Positions 37,802-47,644 of a stretch of DNA of 64,000 nt are shown in pieces. Each line of letters begins with the position of its first letter. The first letter of the stretch is position 1. The DNA lies in contig NZ_WHOY01000031.1 in assembly GCF_009765445.1 (NCBI RefSeq), positions 2,711,683 through 2,775,682 of the forward strand, written 5' to 3'. The notes below the pieces were generated by a model. It was not told where the DNA came from. It worked only from the letters and a program-made list of their open reading frames with translations, and ran no database searches. The DNA is from Pantoea sp. BAV 3049 (GTDB taxonomy: Bacteria; Pseudomonadota; Gammaproteobacteria; Enterobacterales; Enterobacteriaceae). Made by a program: the position numbers and the translations under genes.

Positions 37802-38233
37802 ATGAATAAGCTGCTGACCGCGCTTGATAAAATGCTGGAAGTGCTGGCAAGTCTGGCCGATGTGATGACATCAGAGCAACAACAGCTCTCAGGCGGTCAG
37901 ATCAACAGCAGCTTACTGCAACGTATTACCGAAGATAAAAGCTCACTGCTGGCGACGCTCAATTTTCTTGAGCAGCTGCGCCGCGACGCTGAGAAAGAAG
38001 CAGGTTTGCACGCGCCTTACAGCCTTAACCCTGAGATGGCCCGCCGCTGGGCAGCCATTCAGGAGCAGACAATGAAGCTGCGGGATACCAATCTGCACAA
38101 CGGACTGCTGCTTAACCATCAGATTGGTTTTACCGGGCAGGCGCTAGAGGTGCTGAGGCCACACCAGACGCAGAAATTTTATGGCCCGGACGGGCAGGCA
38201 ACCGCCAACGCATTCATCAGCCGTAAAGTGTAG
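37802..38233 (+). CDS. flgN: Flagellar export chaperone FlgN
   Basis: Cytoplasmic chaperone that keeps FlgK and FlgL ready for export. It is a 143-residue, largely helical protein with the conserved N-terminal LLTALDKMLEVLASLADVM and central MARRWAAIQEQTMKLRDTN. It starts 4 bp after the flgM stop and is followed by a strong terminator. Confidence 0.94.
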   Translation: MNKLLTALDKMLEVLASLADVMTSEQQQLSGGQINSSLLQRITEDKSSLLATLNFLEQLRRDAEKEAGLHAPYSLNPEMARRWAAIQEQTMKLRDTNLHNGLLLNHQIGFTGQALEVLRPHQTQKFYGPDGQATANAFISRKV

Positions 38234-38256
38234 CGCCCGGTCACCGCTGGCTCAGA

Positions 38257-38288
38257 CCCCGGAACAGGAAACTGTTCCGGGGTTTTGC
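38257..38288 (+). terminator. Rho-independent terminator of flgAMN
   Basis: CCCCGGAACAG, loop GAAA, CTGTTCCGGGG: a perfect 11-bp stem followed by TTTTGCTTTTT. It begins 24 bp after the flgN stop and faces the convergent murJ. Confidence 0.95.
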
Positions 38289-38304
38289 TTTTTGAGTTGC
38301 AGTA

Positions 38305-39843
38305 TCAGATCGCCGTCGTGCGGGCAAAGTCCCTGACGCGGAAGCCCAGAAGTGCCAGCACCGCGAAATAAGCCCCGCCACCGGCAGCACAGACCGCAGC
38401 CAGACGAACCAGGCGCCACAGCATACTGCCCTGCGCCCACTCCGGCATCACCCACAGCAGCCCCAGCAGCACGGCCGCCATCACCATAACGGCTATCAAC
38501 AGGCGCAGCAGGAAGCTGAACCAGCCCGGCTGAGGCTGGAAAATTTTCTGCTTACGCAACTGCCAGTAAAGCAGCGCCGCATTGAGGCAGGCAGCCAGAC
38601 CAATCGACAGCGACAGACCGGCATGTTTCAGCGGCCCGATAAACGCCAGGTTCATCAGCTGCGTCATCAGCAGGGTGACCATGGCAATTTTGACCGGCGT
38701 TTTGATGTCCTGGCGGGAATAGAAACCCGGCGCGAGAATTTTCACCACGATCAGTCCCATCAGGCCGACCGAGTAAGCCACCAGCGCGCGCTGGGTCATC
38801 GCCGCATCAAAGGCAGTGAACTTGCCGTACTGGAACAAAGAAATAGTCAGCGGTTTGGCCAGTATCCCCAGCGCCACTGCGCTCGGCAGTGCCAGCAGGA
38901 AGCTCAGGCGCAAACCCCAGTCCATCAGGCGGTTGTATTCATTATGGTTACCGCTGGCAAAACTTTTCGCCAGCGAAGGCAGCAATATCGTGCCCAGCGC
39001 CACGCCCAGCACGCCGGAAGGGAACTCCATCAGACGGTCCGCGTAGTACATCCATGAAACCGAGCCGGACACCAGGAACGAGGCGAAAATAGTGTTGATG
39101 ATCAGCGAGATCTGGCTGACGGAAACGCCAAGGATCGCCGGACCCATCTGGCGCATTACCCGCCATACACCGGCATCTTTCAGGTTCAGGCGCGGCAGAA
39201 CCAGCATGCCGATTTTCTTCAGGTGCGGAAGCTGATAACCCAGTTGCAGTACGCCACCCGCCACTACTGCCCACGCCAGCGCCATCACCGGCGGATGGAA
39301 GTGCGGCGCGGCAAACAGCGCAAACCCAATCATGCTGACATTCAGCAGCGTCGGCGCAAACGCCGGAACGGAAAACCGGTTCCAGGTATTGAGGATCGCT
39401 CCGGCCAGCGAGGCCATAGAAATCAGAAAGATATAGGGGAACGTCACGCGCAGCAGCGCAGAAGTCAGCGCGAATTTATCGGCAGTGTCCGCAAAGCCCG
39501 GTGCCGTGACCAGGATCACCCACGGGGCCGCAAGCATGCCGAGAAGGGTAATGACGGCCAGTGCCAGCGTCAGAAGGCCCGACACATAAGCGACGAAAAC
39601 CCGGGTGGCCTCTTCACCCTGCTTGCTTTTGTACTCTGCGAGGATCGGCACAAAGGCCTGGGAAAAAGCGCCTTCAGCAAAGATGCGGCGCAGTAAGTTT
39701 GGTAATTTGAAGGCCACAAAGAAGGCATCCGTCGCCATTCCTGCACCAAAAACTCTTGCCACAATGGCATCGCGGGCAAATCCCAGCACGCGAGAAAACA
39801 GGGTCATTGAGCTGACCGCTGCTAACGATTTCAACAGGTTCAT
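38305..39843 (-). CDS. murJ: Lipid II flippase MurJ
   Basis: Inner-membrane flippase that moves lipid II to the periplasmic face for peptidoglycan synthesis. The start [19 protein letters not shown] gives 512 residues against 511 in E. coli; the frame reaches 39924 but those 27 residues are not conserved. Around 14 membrane segments are predicted, and [20 protein letters not shown] and [18 protein letters not shown] carry the essential arginines of the MOP superfamily pocket. It lies between flgN and mviM, as in E. coli. Confidence 0.96.
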   Translation of the reverse strand: MNLLKSLAAVSSMTLFSRVLGFARDAIVARVFGAGMATDAFFVAFKLPNLLRRIFAEGAFSQAFVPILAEYKSKQGEEATRVFVAYVSGLLTLALAVITLLGMLAAPWVILVTAPGFADTADKFALTSALLRVTFPYIFLISMASLAGAILNTWNRFSVPAFAPTLLNVSMIGFALFAAPHFHPPVMALAWAVVAGGVLQLGYQLPHLKKIGMLVLPRLNLKDAGVWRVMRQMGPAILGVSVSQISLIINTIFASFLVSGSVSWMYYADRLMEFPSGVLGVALGTILLPSLAKSFASGNHNEYNRLMDWGLRLSFLLALPSAVALGILAKPLTISLFQYGKFTAFDAAMTQRALVAYSVGLMGLIVVKILAPGFYSRQDIKTPVKIAMVTLLMTQLMNLAFIGPLKHAGLSLSIGLAACLNAALLYWQLRKQKIFQPQPGWFSFLLRLLIAVMVMAAVLLGLLWVMPEWAQGSMLWRLVRLAAVCAAGGGAYFAVLALLGFRVRDFARTTAI

Positions 39844-39970
39844 GGGGTTCCTGATTTTTCTACGGGATCGGTGGCGCGGGCCACGGTTATCTTCTGTCCC
39901 GGTGAATGGGCCAGCAACCGGCATAGTCTACTGATGCTGAAGGAAATAACCACATTCGATTGTTACAGCG

Positions 39971-40894
39971 TTATTCCCGGTCGATATCACGCCAGAGCTT
40001 TTCCACGATCCGCTGCGCCATCAGCGCCTGTTCGCCGGAGGTTTGCGGCATTGTCTGATTTTGCGCGCAGTCGATGAAATGCCGTGCAGCACCGACGAAT
40101 CCCCGCTGCTCCAGCGTGCTCTGCCAGCCCGGGATCGGATCGGTGATGATCTGCCCTGCCGTTTCCTGACGGAAGTCGCGCATGTCATCAATCTGCCAGA
40201 CGCTGCCGTCGGTTATGGCCATTACCGATTCACGCTGGGTTCCGGCGCGACGATGCATGCTGGTGGTGATCTGAATGTCAGCATGACTGAAATGGTGCTC
40301 GGCCCGGATCATTTCTCCGGCGTCATTGGTCACCAGCGTCCCGCCCTGCAACAGGCCCTGCCCTCCACCCAGCCACAGCGCGGTATCCACCACATGCAGA
40401 TAATCGTCCAGCAGCGTAAAGAAAAGCTCATGCGGACCAATGCTGTCACTGCGGTGTTTATCCATGCGCAGCGAGGCCAGTTGATCCAGCCCGTCTTTCA
40501 GCTGCAGATAACGCGGAGCAAAACGACGGTTGAAGGCCACCATCAGCTTGCGCCCCTTCTTGTGGGCCAGCTCTACCAGTTGCCCGGCCTCGCTGAGCGT
40601 CGCCGCCAGCGGCTTGTCTACACAGACGTCCACGCCAGCCAGCAACAGCTGTTTTACAATGCTGAAATGGCTCTCAGTGGAAGTGTGCACAAACACGGCA
40701 TCACTGGCCGCAGCCAACTGATCAAGCGAGGAGAAAAGCGGGATTCGGTAGCTGTCACACACCCCCCGTGCTTTCTGCTGATTGGGAGAGAAAGCTCCGG
40801 CGATCTTCCAGCCATCCGTTCTGGTCACTACCGGCAGCCAGGCCTTTTGCGCAATGCTACCCAGCCCGACAATTCCTACTTTTAATCCGGCCAT
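39971..40894 (-). CDS. mviM: Gfo/Idh/MocA family oxidoreductase MviM (YceM)
   Basis: Putative NAD(P)-dependent oxidoreductase of unknown substrate. The 307 residues begin with the Rossmann motif VGIVGLGSIAQKAWLPV, followed by CVDKPLAATLSEA (the EKP-like motif of the Gfo/Idh family, near residue 93) and a C-terminal alpha/beta domain. Length matches E. coli YceM (307). It ends the run rimJ-yceH-mviM and is followed by murJ. Confidence 0.92.
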   Translation of the reverse strand: MAGLKVGIVGLGSIAQKAWLPVVTRTDGWKIAGAFSPNQQKARGVCDSYRIPLFSSLDQLAAASDAVFVHTSTESHFSIVKQLLLAGVDVCVDKPLAATLSEAGQLVELAHKKGRKLMVAFNRRFAPRYLQLKDGLDQLASLRMDKHRSDSIGPHELFFTLLDDYLHVVDTALWLGGGQGLLQGGTLVTNDAGEMIRAEHHFSHADIQITTSMHRRAGTQRESVMAITDGSVWQIDDMRDFRQETAGQIITDPIPGWQSTLEQRGFVGAARHFIDCAQNQTMPQTSGEQALMAQRIVEKLWRDIDRE

Positions 40895-40895
40895 A

Positions 40896-41537
40896 TCACT
40901 CTCCCTTGCCCAGCAGTTCCGCCAGCTGCTGCCTGATTTCGGCCATCTCGCGCTCCAGTCCGGTCACTCTGGCCGCCAGCCCGCTCTCGTCTGCGGCTGG
41001 TTCAGCCCCGGCCGCAACATCATCCCCCTCATCGCTGAACAGATGCATATAGCGGCTTTCGCGCTTGCCCGCTTCACGGGCCAGTCGGACCACAAAAGGC
41101 CCGTCTTCCCTGATTGCCAGATTTTCCAGCGCCTTCTCCGCCTCCGCCATATCGGCAAACTCATGCAGCCGCGTGCTGCGGGTACGGAGTTCACCCGGAG
41201 TTTGCGCACCGCGCAGCAGCAATGTGGTGATCAGGGCGAATTCGCCGGGATTGAGCTTGAGCTGTCCAAATTCGGTATTGCAAAAACGGTGCTCATATTT
41301 CACCACGCGGTTACCGAAGCCGCTCTGAGTGGTGACCAGATGCTTTTTCGCCAGCATATCCAGCGTGTCCTGCACCGCTGACTCACTCAGCGTCAGCACC
41401 GGTTCACGGTTCGACTTCTGGTTGCAGGCAGTCACCACGCCGTTCAGTGACATCGGGTATTGATCTGGCGTGGTGACCTGCTTCTCCAGCAGGCAACCCA
41501 TCACGCGGGCTTCAATGGCGGAAAGAAGAATTTTCAT
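40896..41537 (-). CDS. yceH: YceH, DUF480 winged-helix protein
   Basis: Protein of unknown function with tandem winged-helix folds. The 213 residues keep the family core [36 protein letters not shown] and [13 protein letters not shown], and end in a predicted coiled coil (about residues 185-210). It ends one base before the mviM start and begins 5 bp after rimJ, so all three are probably co-transcribed. Confidence 0.93.
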   Translation of the reverse strand: MKILLSAIEARVMGCLLEKQVTTPDQYPMSLNGVVTACNQKSNREPVLTLSESAVQDTLDMLAKKHLVTTQSGFGNRVVKYEHRFCNTEFGQLKLNPGEFALITTLLLRGAQTPGELRTRSTRLHEFADMAEAEKALENLAIREDGPFVVRLAREAGKRESRYMHLFSDEGDDVAAGAEPAADESGLAARVTGLEREMAEIRQQLAELLGKGE

Positions 41538-41542
41538 CAGCG

Positions 41543-42136
41543 TTATTGTCCACGTCGTTCAGGGATCCAGTCTTTGGCAGTCAGCGCGGTCAGCACGTGA
41601 TCCTGCCAGCGACCATCGATCAGCAGATAGTCTTTGGCGTAGCCCTCTTTCTCAAAACCGAGCCGGGCCAGCAGGTTACCACTGCGCTGGTTGTGCGGCA
41701 TATAGTTAGCCATGATGCGATGGATGCGCTGCTGGCGCTGCATATAGCGGATGGCCGACTGCAACGCCTCAAACATCATGCCCTGCCCCTGCCACTTTTC
41801 GCCCAGAGAATAGCCCAGATAGCAGGCATGGAATGAGCCGCGCACCACGTTGCTGAAATTAGCCACGCCGCGGACTTCGTTTTCATCCGGGTCCATCACG
41901 GCAAAATAGTATGCATTGCCCTGCTTGTGCATTTCCGCGATCAGGCCGAGCCGCGCCTGCCAGCCGGAGGGGTAGCAGTGGCTGTCATCACGGATGGGCT
42001 CCCAGGGTTTGAGAAACGCCCGGTTCTCAGCGTAATAGTCCGCCAGACGCCAGGCGTCACGTTCATGAACAAGACGCACCACCAGTCTGTCGGTTGTCAG
42101 GCGTACTTTCGGGGCAGCGGAACGATAGCCAAACAT
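41543..42136 (-). CDS. rimJ: Ribosomal protein S5 N-terminal alanine acetyltransferase
   Basis: GNAT acetyltransferase that modifies the N-terminus of ribosomal protein S5. The 197-residue protein has the acetyl-CoA region [19 protein letters not shown] and the C-terminal [19 protein letters not shown] typical of RimJ/RimL. E. coli RimJ is 194 residues. It is divergent from mdtH, the conserved arrangement. Confidence 0.95.
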   Translation of the reverse strand: MFGYRSAAPKVRLTTDRLVVRLVHERDAWRLADYYAENRAFLKPWEPIRDDSHCYPSGWQARLGLIAEMHKQGNAYYFAVMDPDENEVRGVANFSNVVRGSFHACYLGYSLGEKWQGQGMMFEALQSAIRYMQRQQRIHRIMANYMPHNQRSGNLLARLGFEKEGYAKDYLLIDGRWQDHVLTALTAKDWIPERRGQ

Positions 42137-42442
42137 CTTCTCTCCTGAATCCGGCCGATAGATGAATAAATTTGATTGATAAACCGCCGCTGCCGGTCAG
42201 CCCGTCTCACCGCTGACCGCCATTTTCGGTTGTTACTCACCACTATAACCGCGTAATTATGGGCGGGTAAAACGCTGCGGAGAAAATTTCCGGGATTTTG
42301 TCATGGAAGCGACTGAAAAACTCGCATAAAAAGCAAACCATCGATGAAAAAATATCATCCTGCTTTCGCTGGGAAAAGCCCAACCCGCGGGTGAAAATGG
42401 ACCATCTGGAAGGTTTTCCACTCTCCCCTGTCAGGAATCAAC
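42137..42442. other. Divergent rimJ/mdtH intergenic region
   Basis: This 306-bp gap should hold the promoters of rimJ and mdtH. No obvious operator, RNA gene or coding frame was recognised. Confidence 0.4.
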
Positions 42443-43753
42443 ATGTCACGGACCGCACGGGCAAGAAGCCTGGGTAAAGCATTTCTGCTGCTGGATAATA
42501 TGCTGGTGGTATTAGGCTTTTTCGTTGTCTTTCCGCTTATCTCTATCCGCTTTGTCGACCAGCTCGGCTGGGCCGCTTTGATGGTGGGCATTGCCCTGGG
42601 CCTGCGCCAGCTGGTGCAGCAGGGACTGGGGATTTTTGGCGGTGCGGTGGCGGACCGGTTTGGTGCCAGACCGATGATCGTCACCGGAATGCTGCTACGG
42701 GCAGCGGGCTTCGCCTGCATGGCACTGGCGCATCAACCCTGGGTACTGTGGCTTTCCTGTATTCTTTCCGGGCTGGGCGGTACGCTGTTTGACCCGCCGC
42801 GCACGGCTATGGTAATCAAACTGATTCGTCCGCACGAGCGCGGACGCTTCTTCTCCCTGCTGATGATGCAGGACAGCGCGGGAGCAGTGATCGGCGCACT
42901 GATCGGCAGTTGGCTGCTGGCGTGGGACTTTCGTGTGGTTTGCTGGGTCGGTGCGTTGGTGTTTGTGCTCGCCGCAGCCTGTAACTACTTCCTGCTCCCT
43001 CCCTGGCGTCTTTCGACCGTACGGACACCCATGCGTGAAGGGCTGCTGAGCGTATTGCATGACAGACGCTTCTGCGCCTATGTCATTACCCTGACGGGTT
43101 ACTACACTCTGGCTGTGCAGGTCATGCTGATGCTACCCATCGTGGTGAACCAGATTGCCGGTGCGCCGGGAGCGGTGAAATGGATGTATGCCATTGAGGC
43201 TACCCTGTCGCTGACCCTGCTGTATCCCATTGCCCGCTGGAGCGAAAAACGCTTTCGTCTGGAGCAGAGGCTGATGGCCGGGCTGCTGGTAATGAGCCTG
43301 AGCCTTGCCCCAATCGGTATGGTCACCTCGCTGCAACAGGTCTTTATGCTGATTTGTACCTTTTATATCGGCTCGATTATTGCCGAACCGGCTCGTGAAA
43401 CTCTGGGGGCCTCGCTGGCCAATGCCAGAGCGCGCGGAAGCTACATGGGCTTCAGCCGGTTGGGTCTGGCACTTGGTGGCGCGGTGGGCTATACAGGCGG
43501 CGGCTGGATGTACGATATGGGACGGGAATTTAATCAACCGGCACTGCCGTGGCTGATGCTCGCAACCGTCGGTCTTATCACCTTTTTTGCCCTTTACCGC
43601 CAGTTTTACCGTCGCGCTGTCGAGCCGGAAATGTTCGGAGAAGCGCCCGCTGCGGTTTGCCCTGGGCGCTTTTCTCTTCCATACTTCCTTAATGCATTCA
43701 AAAGATTGATGGTGGCCACCGCCGCCGTCATCGCTGTAAGGAGGCGTTCTTGA
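42443..43753 (+). CDS. mdtH: MFS multidrug exporter MdtH with C-terminal extension
   Basis: Major-facilitator exporter; the E. coli relative gives modest fluoroquinolone resistance when overproduced. The first 395-400 residues follow E. coli MdtH (402) with 12 membrane segments, the cytoplasmic-loop motif [13 protein letters not shown] between TM2 and TM3 and [23 protein letters not shown] stands 7 bases before the ATG. The frame then runs about 34 codons further than expected, through a hairpin with a T-rich tail (43641-43673), and stops at TGA 43751-43753, overlapping the TTG start of grxB as TTGA. The added tail has no recognisable domain. Confidence 0.93.
   Translation: MSRTARARSLGKAFLLLDNMLVVLGFFVVFPLISIRFVDQLGWAALMVGIALGLRQLVQQGLGIFGGAVADRFGARPMIVTGMLLRAAGFACMALAHQPWVLWLSCILSGLGGTLFDPPRTAMVIKLIRPHERGRFFSLLMMQDSAGAVIGALIGSWLLAWDFRVVCWVGALVFVLAAACNYFLLPPWRLSTVRTPMREGLLSVLHDRRFCAYVITLTGYYTLAVQVMLMLPIVVNQIAGAPGAVKWMYAIEATLSLTLLYPIARWSEKRFRLEQRLMAGLLVMSLSLAPIGMVTSLQQVFMLICTFYIGSIIAEPARETLGASLANARARGSYMGFSRLGLALGGAVGYTGGGWMYDMGREFNQPALPWLMLATVGLITFFALYRQFYRRAVEPEMFGEAPAAVCPGRFSLPYFLNAFKRLMVATAAVIAVRRRS
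43641..43673 (+). terminator. Terminator-like hairpin inside the 3' end of the mdtH frame
   Basis: AAGCGCCC (43641-43648) pairs with GGGCGCTT (43664-43671), followed by TTCTCTTCC. It has the look of a terminator but lies inside the extended mdtH frame. The T tract is short and interrupted, so it may act only partly. Confidence 0.45.
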
Positions 43754-44397
43754 AACTGTTTATTTACGATCACTGCCCATTCTGCGTGAAGGCCCGGATG
43801 ATATTCGGCCTGAAAAATGTGCCCGTTGAGCTGGTGGTGATGCTCAGCGACGACGAAGAGACGCCGAAGAAACTGATCGGCCAGAAAATGGCACCGATCC
43901 TGATGAAGGAAGATGGCAGTTGCATGCCGGAGAGCCTGGATATCGTCAGCTATGTCGATAAAAAAGATCGCGAACCCCTGCTTATTGGCAAAACCAATCC
44001 GGCGATCACTGACTGGCTGCGCCACATCAACGGCTACCTCAACAAGCTGTTGCTGCCACGCATCGCCGCCGCGCCCTTTGCCGAATTCGCCACACCGGAG
44101 GCCCGCAGCAACTTCCATCATAAGAAGGAAGCCAATATGGGCAGCTTTGATGAACTGAAACTGCATTCTGAAGGCTTTATCAAAAACATCAATGACGATC
44201 TGCGCAAGCTCGATAAGCTGATTGTGAAGCCCAACGCGGTGAACGGCGAACTGTCGTTGGACGATATCAATTTGTTCCCTGTGCTGCGTTCGCTGTCACT
44301 GGTTGCCGGAGTGGAATACCCAAGTCGCGTTGCGGATTATCGCGACAACATGGCTAAGCAGACCCAAATTAACCTGTTATCTTCAATCGCTGCCTGA
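43750..44397 (+). CDS. grxB: Glutaredoxin 2
   Basis: Glutathione-dependent disulfide reductase with a GST-like fold. The 215-residue protein has the redox site CPFC (residues 9-12) in [16 protein letters not shown], then an all-helical C-terminal domain. The start is TTG at 43750, supported by a full Shine-Dalgarno AAGGAGG at 43739-43745 and by alignment with E. coli Grx2 (215 residues). The start overlaps the stop of the mdtH frame (TTGA). Confidence 0.95.
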   Translation: MKLFIYDHCPFCVKARMIFGLKNVPVELVVMLSDDEETPKKLIGQKMAPILMKEDGSCMPESLDIVSYVDKKDREPLLIGKTNPAITDWLRHINGYLNKLLLPRIAAAPFAEFATPEARSNFHHKKEANMGSFDELKLHSEGFIKNINDDLRKLDKLIVKPNAVNGELSLDDINLFPVLRSLSLVAGVEYPSRVADYRDNMAKQTQINLLSSIAA

Positions 44398-44404
44398 TCT
44401 TCAG

Positions 44405-44428
44405 GAGCCGGTTCAGCCGGCTCTTTTT
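44405..44428 (+). terminator. Rho-independent terminator of grxB
   Basis: GAGCCGG, loop TTCAG, CCGGCTC followed by TTTTT. It begins 8 bp after the grxB stop. Confidence 0.88.
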
Positions 44429-44549
44429 CCCTCGTTACAGTTTCCCCTTTTTCTTTATCGGTTATCCTGGTGACTCGGGCCATAATGTCGTGCAAGCTAT
44501 GCCCTCCCGTCAGAAGGGTAACTGACGGCATCACATCATGAGGATAGCT

Positions 44550-45113
44550 ATGAAGAAGTTTTTAGCCGGGCTGAGTGCCCTGCTGTTGGTGGGATTACTG
44601 AGCGGCTGTAACCAACTGACGCAATACACTATCAGCGAACAGGAAGTGAACCAGGCGCTGCAAAAACACAATAACTATGAGAAGCAGATTGGCGTGGCCG
44701 GGCTGGTTGATGCCCATATTGTCCTGACCGATCTCAACAGCCAGATTGGCCGCGAGGAGCCAAACAAAATCATGCTGACCGGCAATGCCAAAGTGAACAT
44801 CAGCTCGCTGTTTGGTCCACAGAGCGCCGACATGAAACTGACCATGAAGGCGCAGCCGGTATTTAATAAAGATCAGGGTGCGGTGTATCTGAAAGATATG
44901 GAACTGGTGGATGTGCAGGTCCAGCCAGAAAAAATGCAGGGCGTACTGAAAACCCTGACACCGTATCTGAACCAATCGCTGAAGGATTACTTCAACCAGA
45001 AACCGGCCTACATACTCAGCAGCGACCGCAGCAAAGCGGAATCCCTGGCTAAGCGCTTTGCCAAAGGGCTGGAAGTGAAGCCCGGCGAGCTGGTGATCCC
45101 TTTCACCGACTAA
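44550..45113 (+). CDS. yceB: YceB lipoprotein (DUF1439)
   Basis: Predicted lipoprotein of unknown function. The ATG at 44550 is chosen because GAGGAT lies 5 bases before it; an in-frame ATG at 44538 has no such site. The 187-residue precursor has a signal peptide ending LLSGC (about residue 20). The mature part belongs to DUF1439, whose members have a lipid-binding-like beta fold. It lies between grxB and pyrC, as in E. coli. Confidence 0.92.
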   Translation: MKKFLAGLSALLLVGLLSGCNQLTQYTISEQEVNQALQKHNNYEKQIGVAGLVDAHIVLTDLNSQIGREEPNKIMLTGNAKVNISSLFGPQSADMKLTMKAQPVFNKDQGAVYLKDMELVDVQVQPEKMQGVLKTLTPYLNQSLKDYFNQKPAYILSSDRSKAESLAKRFAKGLEVKPGELVIPFTD

Positions 45114-45286
45114 GCGATAACTGTTCTCTGTTCCTCTGTGGGCAGAGAACGTTCTGCCGTTCTCCACTGCCTGACGACTATTTTCTGCCGCCCGTAATAA
45201 AGCAGGTGCAAAGCCCCGCCTTTATCCTTATGCTTGGAACCCGGCCAAATCAGCCACACCGATGTCACTTCTGCCGGAGCCTGTTT

Positions 45287-46333
45287 ATGACTGCAAAACC
45301 CCAGGAACTTCTGATCCGCCGCCCTGACGACTGGCATATTCATCTGCGTGATGATGAAATGTTGAAGGCCGTGCTGCCTTTTACCAGCGAGGTCTCTGCA
45401 CGTGCGATCGTGATGCCAAACCTGGTTCCGCCCGTCACCAGCGTGGCCGCGGCCATCGCCTATCGCGACCGTATCTATGCCGCTGTCCCGACCGGGCATG
45501 ACTTCACCCCATTGATGACCTGCTACCTGACCGACTCGCTGGACCCGGATGAAGTGGAAAAAGGCTTCAGCGAAGGCGTGTTCACCGCAGCCAAGCTTTA
45601 TCCGGCACATGCCACAACCAACTCCAGCCATGGCGTGACCAACATTGCTTCCATTGCTACCGTGCTGGAACGCATGCAGAAAATCGGCATGCCGCTGCTG
45701 ATCCACGGTGAAGTGACCGACTCGCACATCGATATTTTTGACCGCGAAGCCCGCTTTATCGAAACGGTGATGGAGCCACTACGTAAACAGTATCCGGAGC
45801 TGAAAGTGGTGTTCGAGCATATCACCACCAGAGAAGCGGCAACTTACGTGCAGGAAGGCAATCGTTTCCTTGGCGCGACTATCACCCCTCAGCATCTGAT
45901 GTTTAACCGTAACCATATGCTGGTGGGCGGCGTGCGCCCGCACCTGTACTGCCTGCCGATCCTCAAGCGTAACGTGCATCAGGAAGCGCTGCGTAACGTG
46001 GTCGCCAGTGGCAATGATCGCTTCTTCCTGGGCACCGATACCGCCCCGCACCTGCGCCACCTGAAAGAAGCCAGCTGTGGTTGTGCAGGCGTCTTCAATG
46101 CTCCGTCATCCCTGCCAGCCTACGCGACGGTGTTTGAAGAGATGAATGCCCTGCAGCATTTTGAAGCCTTCTGCTCGGAGAATGGCCCGCGCTTCTACGG
46201 TCTGCCGCTGAATGAAGGTAAAGTGAAGCTGGTACGCAAGCCGTGGACCGTCCCGGAGAGTGTCAAGCTGGGTGAGCACAGCCTGGTGCCATTCCTGGCA
46301 GGTGAAACGCTAAACTGGAGCGTTGAGCTATAA
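45287..46333 (+). CDS. pyrC: Dihydroorotase
   Basis: Zinc enzyme that cyclises N-carbamoyl-aspartate to dihydroorotate in pyrimidine synthesis. The start [22 protein letters not shown] gives 348 residues, as in E. coli; the open frame reaches 45206 but that part is not conserved. Metal ligands are seen in DWHIHLRD (near residue 16-18), the carboxylated lysine in [10 protein letters not shown] (about residue 103), IHGEV, FEHITT and the catalytic aspartate in LGTDTAPH (about 250). CGGAG precedes the start. Confidence 0.97.
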   Translation: MTAKPQELLIRRPDDWHIHLRDDEMLKAVLPFTSEVSARAIVMPNLVPPVTSVAAAIAYRDRIYAAVPTGHDFTPLMTCYLTDSLDPDEVEKGFSEGVFTAAKLYPAHATTNSSHGVTNIASIATVLERMQKIGMPLLIHGEVTDSHIDIFDREARFIETVMEPLRKQYPELKVVFEHITTREAATYVQEGNRFLGATITPQHLMFNRNHMLVGGVRPHLYCLPILKRNVHQEALRNVVASGNDRFFLGTDTAPHLRHLKEASCGCAGVFNAPSSLPAYATVFEEMNALQHFEAFCSENGPRFYGLPLNEGKVKLVRKPWTVPESVKLGEHSLVPFLAGETLNWSVEL

Positions 46334-46379
46334 TCATCTGCCCTGAACGGCATAATAAATATTGCCTTCGGTTATTTTA

Positions 46380-46395
46380 CTGTATATATTTACAG
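46380..46395. promoter_or_regulatory. LexA (SOS) box of dinI
   Basis: CTGTATATATTTACAG differs from the LexA consensus CTGTATATATATACAG by one central base. It lies 20 bp before the dinI start codon, so dinI is a member of the SOS regulon here. Confidence 0.95.
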
Positions 46396-46415
46396 TATAT
46401 TAACCGGAGGCTTTT

Positions 46416-46661
46416 ATGCGTATTGAAGTCACTGTAGCAAAAACCACCTCTCTCCCGGCCGGTGCCATTGACGCACTGACCTCGGAACTGAGTAAGCGTA
46501 TTGACAAGCAGTTTCCTGAATCAACCCACTGCGTCTCCGTACGCTATGCCGGGGCCAACAACCTGACGGTGATGGGCGGCGGCCATGAGGCGAAAGATCG
46601 CATCACCGAGATCCTGCAGGAAACCTGGGAAAGCGCGGACGACTGGTTTATTACCGACTGA
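46416..46661 (+). CDS. dinI: DNA damage-inducible protein I
   Basis: Small acidic SOS protein that binds and stabilises RecA filaments and modulates UmuD processing. The 81-residue protein has the DinI signature RIEVTVAKTTSLPAGAIDAL, SVRYAGANNLTVMGG and the acidic C-terminal helix ETWESADDWFITD. E. coli DinI is also 81 residues. GGAGG precedes the start, and a LexA box lies just upstream. Confidence 0.97.
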   Translation: MRIEVTVAKTTSLPAGAIDALTSELSKRIDKQFPESTHCVSVRYAGANNLTVMGGGHEAKDRITEILQETWESADDWFITD

Positions 46662-46688
46662 TCCCTGCCGCCACTTTTGCCGTTGTTT

Positions 46689-46714
46689 GCCGGGTGTCGC
46701 TATCCGGCTTTTTT
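46689..46714 (+). terminator. Probable terminator of dinI
   Basis: GCCGGGTG, loop TCGC, then TATCCGGC (with G-T pairs), followed by TTTTTT. It lies about 28 bp after the dinI stop. Confidence 0.75.
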
Positions 46715-46802
46715 GCTTTCCCGCCCATAAATTCGCCTGATGCCATCAGTCGTAGTAAACTGTTTTACAGGTTGGCTCTCCCAGACTGAATAAGGTGTGA
46801 TT

Positions 46803-47087
46803 ATGAATGCGGAAAACCCGGAAGAGGCCATGACGTTTGGTGAACTGCTGACGCTGATTGCCGATCAGCAGCGGCGCCTCAGCGTACTGGAAAACGCCTT
46901 TTCCTCGCTCTCTTTTTGCCTGGATGCTAAAGCCTCGCTGCTGCTAATCCAGAGCCTGCGACTGGAAGCACAAAATCAGGATCGCGATGAAAATATGCAG
47001 CAGCATTTTTCCGCGCTGGCCGACGAACTGGAAAAGCGCCATGGGGTGATTAATATTTCGCCAGAATCAGCCGTCCCTCTCTCCTGA
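46803..47087 (+). CDS. Small protein of unknown function
   Basis: A 94-residue frame with good ribosome-binding context (AAGG 7 bases before ATG 46803; a GTG at 46797 is the alternative). The protein is acidic, has no signal peptide or membrane segment, and reads as helical with possible coiled coil: FGELLTLIADQQRRLSVLEN (residues about 12-31) and a second helical part ending FSALADELEKR. There is one cysteine. It lies between dinI and bssS, where E. coli has no gene. Codon use looks normal for the genome. I do not recognise the family; the helical pattern would suit a small dimeric regulator or adaptor, which is speculation. Confidence 0.7.
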   Translation: MNAENPEEAMTFGELLTLIADQQRRLSVLENAFSSLSFCLDAKASLLLIQSLRLEAQNQDRDENMQQHFSALADELEKRHGVINISPESAVPLS

Positions 47088-47287
47088 AAATTTATTCTGG
47101 GGGCTTTTATTATCGGCCCCCATTCAAATCAGCTGAAATTAAAAGTTCACTCCCCGCGATAAAAATTTCATTCTGCGCGAAATAAAAATCCTGTTATAAT
47201 TACCTTGCTCTGTAACAAAAATGGCCGCATTGAACCTCGATAAATCACTTCGTTGCATTACTAACACGAGTAATAAAGGGGGTTATA

Positions 47288-47542
47288 ATGGACAGAAACA
47301 AAGATGTTATCCAGACACATCCCCTCATTGGGTGGGATATCAGTACCGTAGACAGCTACGATGCCATGATGATCCGTTTGCATTCGCTCACCTCCAACGA
47401 GCAGCAGGCTGATGAAGCAGAGGTTGGTCAGACATACTGGTTAACCACTGACGTCGCCAGACAATTTATCTCCATTCTCGAAGCTGGCATTGCTAAGATC
47501 GAAGCAACAGAATATCAGGACCGCGATTACAAAAAGCACTAA
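47288..47542 (+). CDS. bssS: Biofilm formation regulator BssS
   Basis: Small cytoplasmic protein (84 residues) linked in E. coli to biofilm formation and indole/AI-2 signalling. It keeps VIQTHPLIGWDISTVDSYDA and WLTTDVARQFISILEAGIAKIE, which cover most of the protein. GGGGG-rich sequence just before the ATG serves as ribosome-binding site. It is followed by a terminator. Confidence 0.95.
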   Translation: MDRNKDVIQTHPLIGWDISTVDSYDAMMIRLHSLTSNEQQADEAEVGQTYWLTTDVARQFISILEAGIAKIEATEYQDRDYKKH

Positions 47543-47561
47543 TTCCCAACGCGATACCTGC

Positions 47562-47586
47562 AAGGCACCCCACGGGGTGCCTTTTT
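47562..47586 (+). terminator. Rho-independent terminator of bssS
   Basis: AAGGCACCCC, loop AC, GGGGTGCCTT followed by TTT. It begins 20 bp after the bssS stop. Confidence 0.92.
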
Positions 47587-47644
47587 CATTCCCACCACAT
47601 TTTGCTATTCTGCCGGTATTGCCTGTATATCAGAGGAGCCGGGA

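Noticed and set aside
47221..47412. Plus-strand frame of 63 codons overlapping the start of bssS
   Set aside because: It overlaps the conserved bssS frame and lacks its own ribosome-binding site.
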